Below, piece by piece: positions 27,154 through 35,986 of a DNA stretch of 64,000 nt. How positions within the stretch are numbered: the stretch's first letter is position 1; each line of letters begins with the position of its first letter. Source of the DNA: Pseudanabaena mucicola str. Chao 1806 (GTDB lineage: Bacteria > Cyanobacteriota > Cyanobacteriia > Pseudanabaenales > Pseudanabaenaceae). The notes beneath the pieces were generated by a model. That model was not told the DNA's origin, searched no databases, and saw only the letters and a program-made list of their open reading frames with translations. The position numbers were made by a program, and so were the translations under genes. The stretch lies in NCBI RefSeq assembly GCF_030323025.1, contig NZ_CP097329.1, positions 4,140,001 to 4,204,000 of the forward strand, read 5' to 3'.

Positions 27154-27591
27154 GTGACTGAAATTTCTGATTGGAGCGATCTCGAAATTCAACTCCAAGA
27201 AACTAGAGAATCCTTAAACAAAATCGAACATCGCTTGCATCAAGTTCGTCGAGATTTGCGCGAGAAGCAAGAATTAGAAGCTCAACAGGAACAAATGCGA
27301 TCTCAGATTCAAGAAATTGCTGATACTCATTACCATAGCAGCAATAATTCGCGTAATTCCAAAATTCGTCGTAAGCCTAAATCTACAAATGGGCGATCGC
27401 AAGTACATCCTCTCCAAGAATCCCTCCACCAAGAGTTAGAGGAAGTCAATAATCGTCTTGAGCAAATTGAAGCAGAGTTAGAAAGTCGGCTGATTTCATG
27501 GAGTAGTTTTCAAGAAATTTTTTGGCAAGTTGTCCGTTTTGTCGGCATTGGTATAATAATTGGCGTAATTTTAAGAAGTTGTGCTGGCTAA
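27154..27591 (+). CDS. Coiled-coil protein with a C-terminal membrane anchor
   Basis: A 145-residue protein of unknown function starting at GTG. Two coiled-coil stretches (about 8-58 and 85-118) are separated by a basic Ser/Asn-rich linker, and a single hydrophobic segment (about 124-141) lies at the C-terminus, so it is a tail-anchored type protein. It follows the kinase gene by 85 bases on the same strand and may be co-transcribed. The Get3d-like ATPase elsewhere in the window belongs to the family that handles tail-anchored proteins, but no link is shown. Confidence 0.65.
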   Translation: MTEISDWSDLEIQLQETRESLNKIEHRLHQVRRDLREKQELEAQQEQMRSQIQEIADTHYHSSNNSRNSKIRRKPKSTNGRSQVHPLQESLHQELEEVNNRLEQIEAELESRLISWSSFQEIFWQVVRFVGIGIIIGVILRSCAG

Positions 27592-27701
27592 TCCCAAATA
27601 ATCAGGTAGCACCCAATTATTTTTTGATTGAACCTTTTGATCTTGTCAATTGTCAAAACACTCGTACAGATAATTAAGCTTTCCACAAAGGGAAAAATCA
27701 A

Positions 27702-28163
27702 ATGTTTCATAAAATCAAAAAAGTTTTGGCGATCGCTTGTGTAACTATGGCTGTTGGCGCAGTTACAATTCCTAACTTTGTTTCTGCCCAGACTTCCACG
27801 CCAGATTCTACTTCTCGTCCAGAAAGACGCAAGCCTGATGATGGCGGTATATGGAAAAAGTTGAACCTAACTGATGCTCAAAAGTCTCAACTCAAGACAA
27901 TTCATGAGAATGCGAAAACTCAACGTCAAAGTGTATTTACTCCAGAACAACGCGCTATTATGGAGCAGGCTCGTCAGTCGGGCGATCGCAAGGGTGTGGG
28001 TAAATCACTCAACTTGACTGATGCTCAAAAGCAACAATTGAAAACGATCTCTCAAAACACAAGGACTCAAGTCGAAAATGTTCTCACCTCTGAACAAAAC
28101 CAACAACTTGCTAAATTCCGTCAAGATCGCAAAGCTCAATATAATAGCCGCAGAGATCGCTAG
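27702..28163 (+). CDS. Spy/CpxP-like periplasmic protein with duplicated LTxxQ motif
   Basis: 153 residues with a Sec signal peptide (about 1-30, cut near VSAQ) and a charged, helical mature part. The sequence LNLTDAQK occurs at residues 54-61 and again at 103-110, each followed by a matching helix (QLKTI....T....V.T.EQ), so the mature protein is an internal duplication of a Spy/CpxP-type LTxxQ hairpin. Such proteins act as ATP-independent periplasmic chaperones or stress sensors; the role here is an inference. A good GGG/AAAGGGAAAA stretch precedes the ATG. Confidence 0.75.
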   Translation: MFHKIKKVLAIACVTMAVGAVTIPNFVSAQTSTPDSTSRPERRKPDDGGIWKKLNLTDAQKSQLKTIHENAKTQRQSVFTPEQRAIMEQARQSGDRKGVGKSLNLTDAQKQQLKTISQNTRTQVENVLTSEQNQQLAKFRQDRKAQYNSRRDR

Positions 28164-28200
28164 ATAAATCTGATTTATAGCCATCTCTGGATATAGCCAC

Positions 28201-28255
28201 CACAAAAGAATTACGGGAAGTATTGCTTTGCAATACTTCCCGTAATTCTTTTGTG
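28201..28255. terminator. 26-bp perfect hairpin with TTT loop after the Spy-like gene
   Basis: The arm CACAAAAGAATTACGGGAAG continues to 28226; the complement runs 28230-28255 and the loop is TTT. It lies 38 bases after the stop codon of the Spy-like gene and is the likely terminator, though the stem is far longer than termination needs. Confidence 0.75.
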
Positions 28256-28425
28256 ATTTAGCATAATGCAAGTTCGGGATAATTTGAAACGATTTTTGAG
28301 AGAGGGTTTGCCAGCTTAAACCGAACTGACGTTAGCATAGGAATTAGGGAAATCTAAAAGATCGCTATGTTCAGTATTGTTAGTAATGCTAATTTTCCAG
28401 CAATCTAAAGAATTTATATATCAAC

Positions 28426-28482
28426 CCTAAATGTTTTTTGGAAGCGCACTCCGAAGGAGTGCGCTTCCAAAAAACATTTAGG
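28426..28482. repeat. 27-bp perfect hairpin with GAA loop
   Basis: The arm starts CCTAAATGTTTTTTGGAAGC and ends with CTCC before a GAA loop; the other arm is an exact complement. The CCTAAAT ends and the following ATTACATACAG resemble the element ends at 4384-4479. No gene is near enough for simple termination. Confidence 0.8.
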
Positions 28483-28596
28483 ATTACATACAGGTGTTCA
28501 GTGACAAGAGTGAAGAAGTAGTTTTGTTTATGAACATCAGTGATGTTTATCATCATATTTGTAAATTGGTAGTCCAAAAAGGGAAGGATTTATTGT

Positions 28597-28635
28597 GGTA
28601 AGAATGGGCGGCGCGAAGCGCCGCCCATTCTTACC
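28597..28635. repeat. 18-bp perfect hairpin with GAA loop
   Basis: GGTAAGAATGGGCGGCGC and its complement enclose GAA, giving the apex GCGCGAAGCGC. It is the third long hairpin within 440 bases and unrelated in stem sequence to the other two. Confidence 0.8.
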
Positions 28636-28836
28636 TATTTAGCAATTTAAAGACGGGAGTTATTGTTCTGAATAGAGCCAATCAAGAACTTTAAATACCC
28701 CCTAAAGCTAAAATCTTATTCTGATTGGCTTATTTAATCATTCTCTTTGCCTAGTGGTGTAAATGGCAAATCTCCCCATATTCTGCATCGATCTACTTAC
28801 CTTGCCCTTATTTGAAGATCACCTAATTTATTACTC

Positions 28837-28988
28837 TTAGGACTTACACAATATCCCTGTAATGAATTATGGGCTGAAAGCTTAAACCCTCTATAAAGGT
28901 TTGATTACAGACGTTCTTGAGTCCGCTTTAGCTGACTTTAGCTTTGAGCCAAGAACGTTAGTTCTTAGTTATTTTGCATAAGACCTAG
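28837..28988. repeat. MITE-like element with TTAGGACTTAC ends
   Basis: It begins TTAGGACTTACACAATAT and ends with an imperfect inverse (TTTTGCATAAGACCTAG). Internally, GTCCGCTTTAGCTGAC and AGAACGTTAGTTCT form small dyads. It belongs to the same end type as the elements at 11308 and 21669. Non-coding. Confidence 0.5.
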
Positions 28989-29626
28989 CTCTTTTAATTC
29001 TTTCTATAGCAATTCTAAATCAGTTGTAGAAACCACTCACATCTCATTAGATTTGCTATCTATAAACCGATTGCTGAGTGGAGTCGAAACTACTCACATC
29101 TCATTATCGAGATCAAGTTAAAGGTGAAATTAGAATTAAATCACGGAAATCTCTAGAATCGAAGTTAGGTTATGAATAGGCGATCGCTAGAAGAAATTAT
29201 CCAAGTCACGTAATCACAAACCTCAAATGGTTTATTTTTAACATGTCTTTCATTTTTTGAGTATATTCTTGTGATTATGAATAAAGAAGCTTTTAATAAT
29301 TTGATTGGAGTATCCAAAAACGATCAGGGTTCAACAATCTAATTTATTGGGCGAAATGTGAGTTGAGTGAAATGGCAATCAATTAAGCAGATTGATCTAT
29401 TGATCCTGACCTAAATAACTAGCCCAAAAAAAGTAAGTCTAAAATAGATTGTCTAGGTGATTTTGCGAAATAATACTTGATTATGAATCACAATAAGTAA
29501 TTAGAAATGGATGACTGATATATGTAAATATAAATAGCTTGTAGATTTAACTAAAATATTTGACGAATAGTACAATTATCTTAGATACTAAGCTAGATAT
29601 ATTAGATGTAAAACTGTTAGAAACTT

Positions 29627-30007
29627 ATGGCAAAAGTCAAACAACCTGTTCAACTCTCTGGTGAAGCATTGTTACAGAAAGTCAAAGAACTAGATCACCT
29701 ATCAAAAGAAGAAAAGGCTAAAGCTTGTGGATACGCAACCATTACTAAAAATAATCAAGCTCGTGTTAACTTGATGAAATTTTATAATGCTTTGATGGAA
29801 GCAGATGGGATTGAGCTTGAAGCGAAAGGAAGCGGCAAAGGCGGGCGTAGTGCTAGTTATCGTGTTAGTGTTCAAAAGAATGGCAACCTATTAATCGGTT
29901 CAGCTTACACACAACTGATGGGTTTAAAGGCTGGTGATGAGTTGGAAATTCGACTTGGACGCAAACATATTCATCTGCGTCAAGTTGGTGCAGACGACGA
30001 AGAATAG
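29627..30007 (+). CDS. Cyanobacterial AbrB-family transcription regulator
   Basis: 126 residues of the cyAbrB family, in which the AbrB-like DNA-binding fold is at the C-terminus (about 75-120; SYRVSVQKNGNLLIGSAYTQLMGLKAGDELEIRLGRKHIHL). The N-terminal half (LSGEALLQKVKELDHLSKEEKAKACGY, VNLMKFYNALMEADGIEL) is the conserved cyanobacterial extension. Such regulators affect nitrogen and carbon genes, including CO2 uptake, and often their own promoter. It is preceded by a 1.46-kb non-coding stretch and shares a terminator with recF. Which of the two cyAbrB paralogues it is cannot be decided here. Confidence 0.9.
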   Translation: MAKVKQPVQLSGEALLQKVKELDHLSKEEKAKACGYATITKNNQARVNLMKFYNALMEADGIELEAKGSGKGGRSASYRVSVQKNGNLLIGSAYTQLMGLKAGDELEIRLGRKHIHLRQVGADDEE

Positions 30008-30016
30008 GCGAAAATA

Positions 30017-30061
30017 AAAAGCAGAAAACAAACTTGCATTGCTGGTTTGTTTTCTGCTTTT
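30017..30061. terminator. Bidirectional 17-bp terminator between abrB and recF
   Basis: AAAAGCAGAAAACAAAC and its perfect complement flank an 11-base loop, with A/T runs outside. It lies ten bases past the abrB stop and overlaps the recF stop region. Confidence 0.85.
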
Positions 30062-31190
30062 AGAATGAAATTTTGCCATTTTCTACTTGAAAAATTCGGG
30101 CGAAATTTAACCACTGGGCATCAAACGATCCCAAATGGGTTGTGGTAATTATTGTTTGCACGCGATCGCCAATTGCATTTAGTAGATGATCCTGCCGTTG
30201 TAGATCCAACTCAGCTAGCACATCATCTAACAATAATAACGGTGGTTCTCCAAGTACGGATTCAAGTAATTCTAACTCCGCTAGTTTTAGGGCTAATACT
30301 AAAGTTCGTTGTTGCCCTTGAGAACCATGCTCCCGCGCAGGCGTAGAATTAATCTTTAAGGAAACTTCATCGCGGTGAGGACCAACTAAACTTGTACCTT
30401 GATGCTGCTCAATGATTGTTTTTTGGAAAATTGACTCAAAAAAAGCCTGATGAATATCTTCAACTATATCTGTTGGTGCAAACTCAAATTTTGGGACATA
30501 AGTAATTTCTAAATGCTCACTACCACCACTAATAGCTTGATGCCACTGCCTTGCGATGGGTGCTAATCGTTCTAATAACCGTGATCGCCTTCTAATTAGT
30601 CTGGTTCCCGTAGTAACCAACTGCGCGTCCCAGATCGCCATTTGTTGTGTTTCATAAACGATTTGTCCCTGTTTAATTAATTTGAGTAAAGCATTTCTCT
30701 GTCGCAAAACTTGGTTGTATTGTTGCAACAAATTAATATAAATCGGCTCTAATTGAATTAAAACTGTATCCAGCCAATTGCGCCGACTTTCAGGACTACC
30801 ACGCACTAAGTCCAGATCTAAACTGGAAAACATCACGGCATTTAAGTTACCGAGAAAATCTAAATGTCTTGCCTGATTCACGGCATTTACCGTTAAGGTG
30901 CGTTTGCCACTAGAGCGCATTCGCATCCCTAATTCTACGGGATAACTTTCAGGAGATCGCGATCGCTGACATATGGCAAAAATTTCGCCAATCGACTCCC
31001 CATTTTTGACCAGATCTCGATCTTTACTGACACGATGCGATCTCAAAGTTGCTAATAATAACACTGATTCCAGTAGATTTGATTTACCCTGAGCATTATT
31101 ACCGACTATGACCGTCTTGGGCGCAGTAAAAGTGACTTGCTGATCGACATAGTTACGAAATTGCTTAATATGGAGAGATTTGAGATACAT
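30060..31190 (-). CDS. recF: DNA repair and replication protein RecF
   Basis: 376-residue SMC-like ATPase that loads RecA at single-strand gaps with RecO and RecR. The P-loop GNNAQGKS lies at residues 30-37, the family strings LRSHRVSKD, RRNWLD and GPHRDE follow, then the signature region GSQGQQRTLVLALKLAEL and Walker B LLLLDDVLAELD near the C-terminus. Length and order of motifs match full-length RecF. It is transcribed alone and not next to dnaN or gyrB, as usual in cyanobacteria. Confidence 0.96.
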   Translation of the reverse strand: MYLKSLHIKQFRNYVDQQVTFTAPKTVIVGNNAQGKSNLLESVLLLATLRSHRVSKDRDLVKNGESIGEIFAICQRSRSPESYPVELGMRMRSSGKRTLTVNAVNQARHLDFLGNLNAVMFSSLDLDLVRGSPESRRNWLDTVLIQLEPIYINLLQQYNQVLRQRNALLKLIKQGQIVYETQQMAIWDAQLVTTGTRLIRRRSRLLERLAPIARQWHQAISGGSEHLEITYVPKFEFAPTDIVEDIHQAFFESIFQKTIIEQHQGTSLVGPHRDEVSLKINSTPAREHGSQGQQRTLVLALKLAELELLESVLGEPPLLLLDDVLAELDLQRQDHLLNAIGDRVQTIITTTHLGSFDAQWLNFARIFQVENGKISF

Positions 31191-31294
31191 GCATACAAAT
31201 TTTGCTACTGGCAGTTTTCTAGCATAAAGCTTTTTCTGAAAAATTAATGCGTAAGTTTAACCAAGTTGTAATTATCAAAGCTTTACGCCGATGC

Positions 31295-34189
31295 TCACAT
31301 TGTTATATTGCTCCCAACATGGATTACAAAATAAAATGTCGCTCCTTGAGTGATGCAATCTAATCGCCAGCCTGAAGGAGGATTACCACCAACTTGACCA
31401 AAACTCTCTACCCAAATTGTGCCTCCCATTAGTTCAACCAATCTCCTGCTAATTGCCAAACCTAGCCCAGTACCGCCATAGCGACGACTAATCGATGTGT
31501 CAGCTTGAGTAAAAGCTTGGAATAGATTAACAAGGTGATCGCCCTGAATACCAATACCAGTATCTGTTATTACAAATTTTAGCTCATATTGAGGAGTATC
31601 GGGTAAGGGAATAGCGTTAACTGTAAGAGATATACTTCCCTTTGTTGTAAACTTGATCGCATTACCAACTAAATTAATCAAAATTTGACGTAATCGCGAG
31701 CTATCACCTATCACACTGTCTGGCAAATGGTTATGAATAGAATATAGATGGATATGTTTGTTTTCAGCTTGACTATGCATGAGGCTGATCACTGAATTAA
31801 TCACATCTTCTAAAATAAATTCCCTCTGTTCTATCTCCAACATTCCTGATTCAATTTTAGAAAAATCTAAAATATCATTAATAATCGTCAGTAGAATATC
31901 ACCACTATCGATAATGGTTTGAACAAGTTCTTGTTGATCTATTGTGAGTTCACTAGTAGCTAGTAACTGAGCCATAACCAATACTCCATTCATTGGTGTA
32001 CGAATTTCGTGACTCATGTTCGCAAGAAACTCGCTCTTAGCCTTGGTTGCTGCTTCAGCGGCTTCTTTAGCTTTGGCTAAAATAATTTCCGATTGCTTCC
32101 TTTCTGTAATATCTCGTGAAATTTGGAGTACTGTATCTTCAGTTAGCGGTGAAATACTGGCAGCAAACCACAATTCGCGCTCATCAATTTCTAATTTGTA
32201 TTCACAATTCTCAATCTGCTTATTTTTTAATGCAGTTTGGATAGTTTTTACAATTATGTTAGCAGTTTCATAGGGTAACTCATCGTATATTGGCTTACCT
32301 AAAACGTCCTCACGAGTTCCCTTTAAATTTAAATCTTTAGTTGCGACTATTTTGATACAAATCCCCTCAGAATTGCGAACTAGGACTACATCACTCATCG
32401 CATTAAATAATATATTCTGTTCTGTATAAGCAGCATTGAGTTTTGCCCGACTTTCTTGAAGTTCTATCTCTGTTTTTTTGCGATCACTGATATCTTTCAT
32501 AATGCCAATGACACAATCCTGACCATCTAAATACGTACAAATTGCCGAGATCAAGACTGTCTTGGGGTTTCTCATCGCTGTACGCACTACTACTTCAAAA
32601 TCTTCGATCCGCCCTTCTTGACGCAGCACTTCCCAGTAATAATAAAGATCTTCTAGGTTATCCCACAGATTAAGTTCCCTAAAGGTACGACCGATGATTA
32701 TATTTTGGTCAGCTTCCATAAAACGGCATAGACTCTGATTGACATATAAGCATCTACCCTCTGCCAAGGTGGAAATCCATGCTGGATCAGGGCTAAACTG
32801 AAAAATAGTAGAAAATTTAGCTTCTGATTCACGTAGAGATTGATTAACTTGATCAAAAGATTGATAAAACTGCTCAGTTATCCAATTAAAAGATCGAGCA
32901 AGAGTATTTAGTTCGGTGATCGCATTGTCCTCTGGTAAAGCTTGCCAATCACCCTTAACTAGCTCTTCACTGGCTTTGCCGAGACGCATAATTGGAGTCG
33001 TGATCCAGCGAGCAAGCAATAGCCCAAGCCCCGTGGATACAACTAAAGTCAGAATACATAACCAAAAAGTTCTATTCGCATTTTCCTTAACCTCAGCCAT
33101 AAAGTCTATTTCAGGAATCACGATCACTGCTAGCCAATCTAAATCCTGATTGCTGAGATCCCTCTTGAGAGGCACAACTTGTAAAAAATAATGTACTCCT
33201 TCCTTCTCAAATCGTAATTGTTGACGTTCTTTAATATTGTCGATTCCTCCAAATTTTTCTGTCAGATACTGAGCAGTAATTCTTGTGAGAGAGTTTTGAC
33301 TATTCAAAACACTAATGCGGCGATTATTTGGATCTTCATTTTGGGCAGTATTTTCTATTGATGGTGCAATTAAGCCTTGACGAAAGGGAATTTCACCCGT
33401 AGACATACCGATCATTAGACCATTACGCTCAATCACAAAGGCTTGTCCTGTTTTACCAACTTTGAGCTTTTGTAAGATGTCTCCCAAATGAGTCAAGGAA
33501 ACAGATGCACCCAAGACACCTTGAAATTGATCATAGCGATCGCTAAATGGTAAAAGATTTACTGCAATTAGAGAAGGTTGATCAGGATTTGCTAGGGAAA
33601 TATTAATTCTCCAAACAGCTCTTCTAGCATTTTTAGCCTGTCCATACCAAGGGTGATTAGGTGGATCATTGTGGGGGTCGTAGGTTACAGAACGTCTAAC
33701 TAGCTGCTGCCGATTACCTGCTAAATCGGCAAGATAAGTGTCCAAATTGTCATTTGTAGATTGATCTCTTACACGAATGATACGAGAACTATTCTCTAGA
33801 TTTTCAACCATGAGAATTTCCTTTTGTTCTGTGGTGATCGTAATAGAAGATATATCCGTAAATATTTGAGATTGCTGCCAAAAATATTTTTCTACGATTG
33901 CCAGATTTTGCCAATCGAGCAGCCCCTGTTTAATGTTTGCCGCATTAATTTGATTTATTTCTGTAGGCTTGCGTAGACAGCTATGGAGGCCTTGATCAAT
34001 GCGATCGCTGACCTCTTGCATAATTTGATTAGCTAATTTATCAGTTGCTATTTCACCACTGCGATAAGACAAATAGCCTACAAGTCCCACTGCTCCAACA
34101 ATCTGTACCACAAAGGGTACAAGAATGATCCAATACAGGGAGATGTTTCCCCAACCAAGGCGTTTATAAAAGTTTGGAGAAGACATCAT
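31295..34189 (-). CDS. Multi-domain sensor histidine kinase (dCache-HAMP-PAS-PAS-HisKA-HATPase)
   Basis: 964 residues. A membrane helix (about 17-40) precedes a long extracytoplasmic sensor region of dCache type (about 50-370), followed by a second helix (about 375-397) and HAMP (about 397-450). Two PAS-like domains (about 475-590 and 605-705) lead to the HisKA domain with the phospho-acceptor His in SHEIRTPMNGV, and to a complete ATPase domain (NLVGNAIKFT, DTGIGI, GGTGLGLAISRRL). There is no receiver domain, and no response-regulator gene is adjacent. The signal is unknown; dCache domains commonly bind small metabolites. Confidence 0.92.
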   Translation of the reverse strand: MMSSPNFYKRLGWGNISLYWIILVPFVVQIVGAVGLVGYLSYRSGEIATDKLANQIMQEVSDRIDQGLHSCLRKPTEINQINAANIKQGLLDWQNLAIVEKYFWQQSQIFTDISSITITTEQKEILMVENLENSSRIIRVRDQSTNDNLDTYLADLAGNRQQLVRRSVTYDPHNDPPNHPWYGQAKNARRAVWRINISLANPDQPSLIAVNLLPFSDRYDQFQGVLGASVSLTHLGDILQKLKVGKTGQAFVIERNGLMIGMSTGEIPFRQGLIAPSIENTAQNEDPNNRRISVLNSQNSLTRITAQYLTEKFGGIDNIKERQQLRFEKEGVHYFLQVVPLKRDLSNQDLDWLAVIVIPEIDFMAEVKENANRTFWLCILTLVVSTGLGLLLARWITTPIMRLGKASEELVKGDWQALPEDNAITELNTLARSFNWITEQFYQSFDQVNQSLRESEAKFSTIFQFSPDPAWISTLAEGRCLYVNQSLCRFMEADQNIIIGRTFRELNLWDNLEDLYYYWEVLRQEGRIEDFEVVVRTAMRNPKTVLISAICTYLDGQDCVIGIMKDISDRKKTEIELQESRAKLNAAYTEQNILFNAMSDVVLVRNSEGICIKIVATKDLNLKGTREDVLGKPIYDELPYETANIIVKTIQTALKNKQIENCEYKLEIDERELWFAASISPLTEDTVLQISRDITERKQSEIILAKAKEAAEAATKAKSEFLANMSHEIRTPMNGVLVMAQLLATSELTIDQQELVQTIIDSGDILLTIINDILDFSKIESGMLEIEQREFILEDVINSVISLMHSQAENKHIHLYSIHNHLPDSVIGDSSRLRQILINLVGNAIKFTTKGSISLTVNAIPLPDTPQYELKFVITDTGIGIQGDHLVNLFQAFTQADTSISRRYGGTGLGLAISRRLVELMGGTIWVESFGQVGGNPPSGWRLDCITQGATFYFVIHVGSNITM

Positions 34190-34254
34190 GGACTAATAAG
34201 TAAAAAAAGCCTTGATGATTTTACCTTGATATTTTGGCGATCATTAACGGTTTC

Positions 34255-34881
34255 TTAAGTAGGGCGAACAAACCATAAACTTCGCTTACCATCATGGGAG
34301 ATGCAATCAAGAATAAGGTTTTTGATGCGAACGGGTAGACGACCTGTCCGACGTGCACGGCGTAGACTACTGGGAGAGCATTCCATAATCTTAGCAATTT
34401 CTATTGTTGACCAGAGTCGCGTAAATAAATCATCAGGGAAAAAGGACATATTTTGGGCTAATTCTTTCCATGACTGCACGTAGGATTCAGTTGCCTCTGT
34501 ATGTTGGATTACTGTCTCACTGTCAACACTACTACTATTTATCTCAGTAAGGTCATGGGGACGTGCATCTAACTCTCCAAAAATTTCAGTATCAATATAA
34601 ACTTGGACGTTTAGTATGTCATCCCAACTTTTAAGAAAGTCTTCATCATTTTCTAATTCTGAGTTGTAGGAATAATCGGTTAAATCTTGATTTTTTACTG
34701 TTGGGTAATTCTGATCGTCTTTAGCTACTGCAATCATATTTTTAACAGCTTCTAGGACATTTTGTTTATCGTGATGATGATAGAGATAGATAATTTCTCG
34801 AATCGATGATGCAAGCTCATTAGGCACGGCTAGCATTTCCGTATCTGATTGATGAGTTGGTTGTTGAGATGGATCGATCAC
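34255..34881 (-). CDS. Acidic protein with C-terminal helix-turn-helix-like region
   Basis: 208 residues, not recognised as a named family. The N-terminal part (SIREIIYLYHHHDKQNVLEAVKNMI) is helical, the middle is acidic and likely disordered, and the last 60 residues (STIEIAKIMECSPSSLRRARRTGRLPVRIKN, then SLWFVRP) look like a MerR/excisionase-type winged helix reading a DNA groove. It ends 65 bases before the large histidine kinase gene on the same strand, so the two may be co-transcribed and it could be the kinase's output or partner. This is positional inference only. Confidence 0.65.
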   Translation of the reverse strand: MIDPSQQPTHQSDTEMLAVPNELASSIREIIYLYHHHDKQNVLEAVKNMIAVAKDDQNYPTVKNQDLTDYSYNSELENDEDFLKSWDDILNVQVYIDTEIFGELDARPHDLTEINSSSVDSETVIQHTEATESYVQSWKELAQNMSFFPDDLFTRLWSTIEIAKIMECSPSSLRRARRTGRLPVRIKNLILDCISHDGKRSLWFVRPT

Positions 34882-35011
34882 AGGAAAGCCCTAAATAAAA
34901 TTGCTGTAAAAATATGAAATATTTTCAACAAATCAGTAATTTTAAAAGTATAACGCTAGTCTCAATAGAGACAACAAATATTCGTTGATTTATCGATAGG
35001 CAAAAGTACAT

Positions 35012-35986
35012 ATGCTGACATCTAACTTAGAAATTGATTCTCCATTCACTAATAAATTTCCAATTATTTATTCTGACATTTTCTTAGAACATAATACAGG
35101 AAATTATCATCCAGAAAAAGCAGGTAGACTTACTGCCATAGTTGATACTTTGAAAAATTCGGCGATCGCCCCACAGTTAGTTTGGCAGGAACCAACTTCC
35201 ATCAAAGCACGACAGCGATCGGGATTAGATATCTTACTAGAAGTGCGTCGCTTTCACACTCAGGAATATATCGAGGCTCTTCGTCAGTTAACCAATCAAG
35301 GTGGTGGCTATATTGACGGAGATACAATCGCTTCTTGGCAAAGTTACGATGTGGCTCTTTTAGCCGTTAGTGCATGGCTCGATGGTGTGGATATAGTGAT
35401 TAAATCTGGTCGCCCTGCATTTGTTTTAGCACGCCCCCCTGGTCATCACGCCCGTGCCCATACAGGAATGGGTTTTTGCATTTTTGGTAATGCGGCGATC
35501 GCGGCGATGTCAGCCATTGCTCGCTTAAATCTTCAGCGTGTCGCTATTCTCGATTGGGACGTGCATCATGGTAACGGTACACAGGAAGCAGTATGGAATC
35601 GCCATGATATTGCCTATATTTCTACGCATCAATCACCTTTTTATCCTATGACAGGGCATCAAGATGAAACGGGCGAACATGAAAATATTTTGAATATTCC
35701 TATGCGAGTAAACTCAACTATTGCTGACTATTTACCAATATTTGAACAGCAAATCATCCCATTTCTGAAAAACTTTAACCCCGACCTACTAATCGTCAGT
35801 GCAGGTTTTGATGCCAATGCTGACGATCCCCTTGCAAGTATTTTGCTAAAGCCAGAGGATTTCGGTACTTTGACCAAGCTTTGTCTAGAGGTAACGCCCA
35901 AAATCTTATTTGGTCTAGAAGGTGGTTATGACTTTAACAGCCTTTCGCGATCGGTCGTTAGTGTCATTGAGCAATGCCTAAACTAA
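35012..35986 (+). CDS. Histone-deacetylase-family amidohydrolase
   Basis: A 324-residue member of the arginase/deacetylase fold (HDAC/AcuC/APAH group), which removes acetyl groups from lysines, polyamines or similar amides with a zinc ion. The conserved sequence RPPGHHA supplies the catalytic His pair, DWDVHHGNG the zinc-binding Asp and His, SAGFDA the second Asp, and LEGGYD the catalytic Tyr loop. Bacterial homologues are often acetylpolyamine hydrolases; the substrate here is unknown. Its 3' end overlaps the convergent restriction endonuclease gene by nine bases. Confidence 0.92.
   Translation: MLTSNLEIDSPFTNKFPIIYSDIFLEHNTGNYHPEKAGRLTAIVDTLKNSAIAPQLVWQEPTSIKARQRSGLDILLEVRRFHTQEYIEALRQLTNQGGGYIDGDTIASWQSYDVALLAVSAWLDGVDIVIKSGRPAFVLARPPGHHARAHTGMGFCIFGNAAIAAMSAIARLNLQRVAILDWDVHHGNGTQEAVWNRHDIAYISTHQSPFYPMTGHQDETGEHENILNIPMRVNSTIADYLPIFEQQIIPFLKNFNPDLLIVSAGFDANADDPLASILLKPEDFGTLTKLCLEVTPKILFGLEGGYDFNSLSRSVVSVIEQCLN

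Larger units (their letters stand above)
28164..29626. other. 1.46-kb gene-free region with three long hairpins and MITE-like pieces
   Basis: No frame with convincing coding character was found on either strand. The stretch holds perfect hairpins of 26, 27 and 18 bp (28201-28255, 28426-28482, 28597-28635), an element at 28837-28988, a TATAGCAATTCTAAAT element end near 29006, a 21-base direct repeat (29029 and 29086), and a very AT-rich last 400 bases that should contain the abrB promoter. Confidence 0.6.

Noticed and set aside
28389-28577. 62-residue minus-strand frame in the long spacer
   Set aside because: It crosses the perfect 27-bp hairpin, so its sequence is dictated by the inverted repeat. 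No start signal or family resemblance was seen.
29029-29106. Two 21-base direct repeats, as in a minimal CRISPR array
   Set aside because: Only two copies exist with a 36-base spacer, the repeat lacks CRISPR-type dyads, the second copy differs at one base, and no cas genes are near.
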